This document shows, piece by piece, positions 5,498 to 6,913 of a stretch of 6,913 nt of DNA. The DNA is from Methanothrix sp. (GTDB taxonomy: Archaea > Halobacteriota > Methanosarcinia > Methanotrichales > Methanotrichaceae). Where the stretch lies: the NCBI GenBank assembly GCA_028682845.1, contig JAJRAT010000012.1, forward strand, positions 1-6,913, in the 5' to 3' direction. The notes beneath the pieces were generated by a model, which was not told the DNA's origin, did not search any database, and was given only the letters and a program-made list of their open reading frames with translations. The translations under genes and the position numbers were made by a program. Position 1 is the stretch's first letter. Each line of letters opens with the position of its first letter.

Positions 5498-5905
5498 ATG
5501 AAGCTGAGGGTAGTAAGTTCCAAGAAAGAGATAACCGACCTCAATAGAAACGAGCAGGTAGTTCATCTGGCTTTCCGGGCATCCAATATGGACGTGATGA
5601 ACCTGGTGCAGTCCTGTCCGCGCCTGCGGGCGGTCCAGATTCCACCATCCTACCATGAGACCATGTCTAAAGCCGCCCAACAGTTCCTGGATATCCAGGG
5701 CGTAGAACTCTTGAAGGGCGACGTCTGGGGCCACCGCAAGGACATCGATGAGTATTACACCATCGGCGACAAGGTGGTGCGCAGGATATCCACACTCATG
5801 TCCGAGGGCAACAGCATCGAAGATACCGTAAAGAGGCTGCAGCGGGAGACAAAGCTCTCCGAAGATCTTATTCGGTATATACTCAAAGAGCAGGTGATGG
5901 CTTAA
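5498..5905 (+). CDS. DUF1699 family protein
   Basis: A 135-aa protein that I recognise as DUF1699, a conserved family of unknown function in methanogenic archaea. The length is typical. The first 85 residues alternate short strands and helices (MKLRVVSS, VVHLAFRAS, RLRAVQIPPSY, GVELLKGDVWG) in a pattern like leucine-rich or small alpha/beta repeats. The last 50 are helical and charged (EDTVKRLQRETKLSEDLIRYI), resembling a small helix-turn-helix, although no binding role is shown. No signal peptide or membrane span is visible, so it should be cytoplasmic. It has its own strong TATA box and is followed by T-rich sequence, so it is probably transcribed alone. The start at 5498 is chosen because it gives the family-like MKLRVVSS beginning and fits the TATA spacing. 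The function is unknown. Confidence 0.85.
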   Translation: MKLRVVSSKKEITDLNRNEQVVHLAFRASNMDVMNLVQSCPRLRAVQIPPSYHETMSKAAQQFLDIQGVELLKGDVWGHRKDIDEYYTIGDKVVRRISTLMSEGNSIEDTVKRLQRETKLSEDLIRYILKEQVMA

Positions 5906-5934
5906 ATGCGTTGGAATCGCCTGCCTTCAGCCCC

Positions 5935-5952
5935 TTTTATATTTTCCATTTT
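5935..5952 (+). terminator. T-rich terminator after the DUF1699 gene (or a TATA element)
   Basis: Three four-T runs (5935-5938, 5942-5945, 5949-5952) follow the DUF1699 stop by about 30 bases, a typical archaeal terminator layout. The TTTTATATTTT at 5935-5945 also resembles a TATA box. If used, transcription would begin near 5966 and include the hairpins at 5994-6044 in a leader for the next gene. Confidence 0.45.
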
Positions 5953-5993
5953 AATTCGACGGCGCTGATCGAAGATTTTGCAAGCCCTATCGC

Positions 5994-6044
5994 CCGGCAC
6001 CATTTTTGCCGGCCCTGTGCAGATCCGCAGGCGGCTTTGGCCGG
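5994..6044 (+). ncRNA. GC-rich leader with mutually exclusive hairpins
   Basis: Fold A is CCGGCA (5994-5999) with TGCCGG (6007-6012), then CCTGTG (6014-6019) with CGCAGG (6026-6031, one G-U pair), then CGGC (6032-6035) with GCCG (6040-6043). Fold B is CCGGCC (6009-6014) with GGCCGG (6039-6044) enclosing the middle hairpin. The strand at 6009-6014 cannot be in both folds. The region lies 41-91 bases before the thioredoxin-like gene. Whether it is transcribed depends on which promoter is used, so this is an inferred structured leader and not a known RNA family. Confidence 0.3.
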
Positions 6045-6055
6045 AACCATTACGG

Positions 6056-6061
6056 TTTTAT
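6056..6061 (+). promoter_or_regulatory. Weak TATA element of the thioredoxin-like gene
   Basis: TTTTAT within GGTTTTATGG, with its centre about 26 bases before the ATG at 6085, again giving a leaderless start. It is a weaker match than the other TATA boxes in the window. No Shine-Dalgarno sequence precedes the ATG. Confidence 0.3.
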
Positions 6062-6084
6062 GGAATGAGTGAAAACAGTCGCTC

Positions 6085-6579
6085 ATGGATCTCATGGCCC
6101 GGGTGCAGGGATTCATAGCTATGAAACAAAAGAAGCTCGCCGAAGAGCTGGCTGAGAAGTACCGCGTTTCCGAAGACGAGGTATCCGAGGTAGTGGAATC
6201 ATTTTTGGCGGATACCTATGGACCTGCACAAAAGCTGGCTGGGGACATTTGCGGCAAAGAGGTGCCCGTGCTGCTCTTCATCGGCAAAAAGGATTGCGCC
6301 GTCTGCAAGAGATGCCTGCCAGATTTTGAGCGCTTCCTGCAAGAGCACAAGGATTTAGAGCCGATAATGATTGACTACACCCAAGCCGAGGGCCTGCTCT
6401 ACCACGCAATTCAGCAACAGGACAAGGGGATGCTGCCCCTGATCGCCATGATCGCCCAAGGCGACATCAAGATGTTCTTTGCCGGAGAGTGCATAGGCCA
6501 TGAGGCTTATGAAAAATATTATCAAGACCTGCATGGAAAATGCAGCCAAAATATATATGCTCATTCTGAAATAACATGA
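6085..6579 (+). CDS. Thioredoxin-fold protein with CxxCxxC motif
   Basis: A 164-aa protein. Residues 1-55 are helical and charged (KQKKLAEELAEKY, SEDEVSEVVESFL), a possible helix-turn-helix-like or coiled N-terminal domain. From 59 it follows the thioredoxin fold: a strand VPVLLFIG, then C71-A-V-C74-K-R-C77 at the start of a helix, a second strand PIMIDY, and MLPLIAMI with a cis-proline candidate at P118. C71 and C74 form the expected redox pair, and C77 is extra. Two more Cys lie at 136 and 153. A thiol-disulfide role in the cytoplasm is likely (no signal peptide); the partner is unknown. An in-frame stop (TGA at 6070) lies just before the start region, so ATG 6085 is the longest ATG start; 6094 and 6121 are possible. 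It ends 18 bases before tpiA, suggesting one transcript. Confidence 0.7.
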   Translation: MDLMARVQGFIAMKQKKLAEELAEKYRVSEDEVSEVVESFLADTYGPAQKLAGDICGKEVPVLLFIGKKDCAVCKRCLPDFERFLQEHKDLEPIMIDYTQAEGLLYHAIQQQDKGMLPLIAMIAQGDIKMFFAGECIGHEAYEKYYQDLHGKCSQNIYAHSEIT

Positions 6580-6597
6580 TCTCAAACGAGGGAGACT

Positions 6598-6913
6598 GTG
6601 ACAATAATCGTTCTCAATTTCAAGACTTACCGTGAATCGACCGGCGTTGAGGCTCTGAGGCTGGCGGAAATCTGCGAAGATATCTCTGGAGAGTACTCCG
6701 TGCAGATGGTAGTCGTCCCCCAGGTGGCCGACATTCATGCCATCTCGAAAGCCGTGAAGATACCGGTATTTGCGCAGCATGTGGACGGCGTGGGCTACGG
6801 AGGCTTCACGGGCCACATAACCGCAGCATCCTTGAAGGCGGCAGGTGCCTCCGGATCGCTCATCAACCACTCCGAGCGGCGGCTGAAGCTGGCCGACATC
6901 GATGCCGCCATCA
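6598..6913 (+). CDS. tpiA: Triosephosphate isomerase, 5' part (runs off the window)
   Basis: The first 105 residues of an archaeal-type triosephosphate isomerase, which interconverts dihydroxyacetone phosphate and glyceraldehyde 3-phosphate in glycolysis and gluconeogenesis. LNFKTY (6-11) carries the catalytic Lys9, and GSLINHSERR (86-95) carries the catalytic His91. AQHVDGVGYGGFTGHI (59-74) matches the conserved barrel segment. The archaeal enzymes are about 220-230 aa, so the second half, with the catalytic Glu, lies beyond the window. The start is GTG at 6598, preceded by GAGGGAG at 6588-6594, three to four bases away. It follows the thioredoxin-like gene by 18 bases with no terminator between, so the two are probably co-transcribed. 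In a methanogen its main role is gluconeogenic. Confidence 0.93.
   Translation, partial: MTIIVLNFKTYRESTGVEALRLAEICEDISGEYSVQMVVVPQVADIHAISKAVKIPVFAQHVDGVGYGGFTGHITAASLKAAGASGSLINHSERRLKLADIDAAI

Noticed and set aside
6355..6870. 171-codon minus-strand frame at the right end
   Set aside because: It crosses two plus-strand genes (thioredoxin-like and tpiA) whose products carry clear motifs; the minus product does not resemble a protein family.

Overview
The window reads as chromosomal DNA of a methanogenic archaeon, most likely an acetoclastic Methanothrix (Methanosaeta)-like member of the Methanosarcinales. The supports are a DUF1699 protein (a family I associate with methanogens of this order), an archaeal-type triosephosphate isomerase, a stand-alone core-MetE-type methionine synthase, TATA-box promoters placed for leaderless transcripts, and T-rich terminators. 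The genus is an inference from gene content. No rRNA, tRNA, CRISPR array or intact insertion sequence is visible.

Layout. (1) 134-1665, minus strand: a two-gene operon of a 35-aa single-span membrane protein whose stop overlaps (ATGA) the start of a 475-aa sodium:solute symporter. Its promoter lies near 1735-1743, with an array of three GTAC half-sites on a 10-bp period just upstream and a hairpin plus T-tract terminator at 92-120. (2) 1740-2620: a visibly AT-rich segment with a compact toxin-antitoxin-like pair on the plus strand: a 48-aa acidic protein, too short for ordinary ORF calling, and a MazF/PemK-like protein 11 nt downstream. Perfect inverted repeats flank the predicted promoter. 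(3) 2676-5096: threonine synthase (class with the long N-terminal domain) and a core-MetE methionine synthase. Both act at the end of aspartate-family amino-acid synthesis, and thrC is preceded by a strong TATA box and two 14-bp direct repeats spaced 21 bp. (4) 5097-5497: a 400-base non-coding interval that ends in the promoter of the DUF1699 gene (5498-5905). (5) 5906-6084: a leader or intergenic region with GC-rich hairpins that can fold in two mutually exclusive ways. It is followed by a thioredoxin-fold protein with a CxxCxxC motif and, 18 nt later, the 5' part of tpiA, which runs off the window end.

How the parts fit together. thrC and the methionine synthase both draw on the homoserine branch, so their adjacency makes metabolic sense. 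The thioredoxin-like gene and tpiA probably share a transcript. The symporter operon and the toxin-antitoxin pair diverge from one AT-rich region. Most of the interest lies in small and regulatory elements: the micro-membrane protein coupled to the symporter, the phased GTAC operator array, the short antitoxin candidate, the unusual His-x-His zinc-site sequence in the methionine synthase, the symporter position where a usually acidic residue is glycine, and the possible RNA switch before the thioredoxin-like gene. None of these proves a wholly new system.
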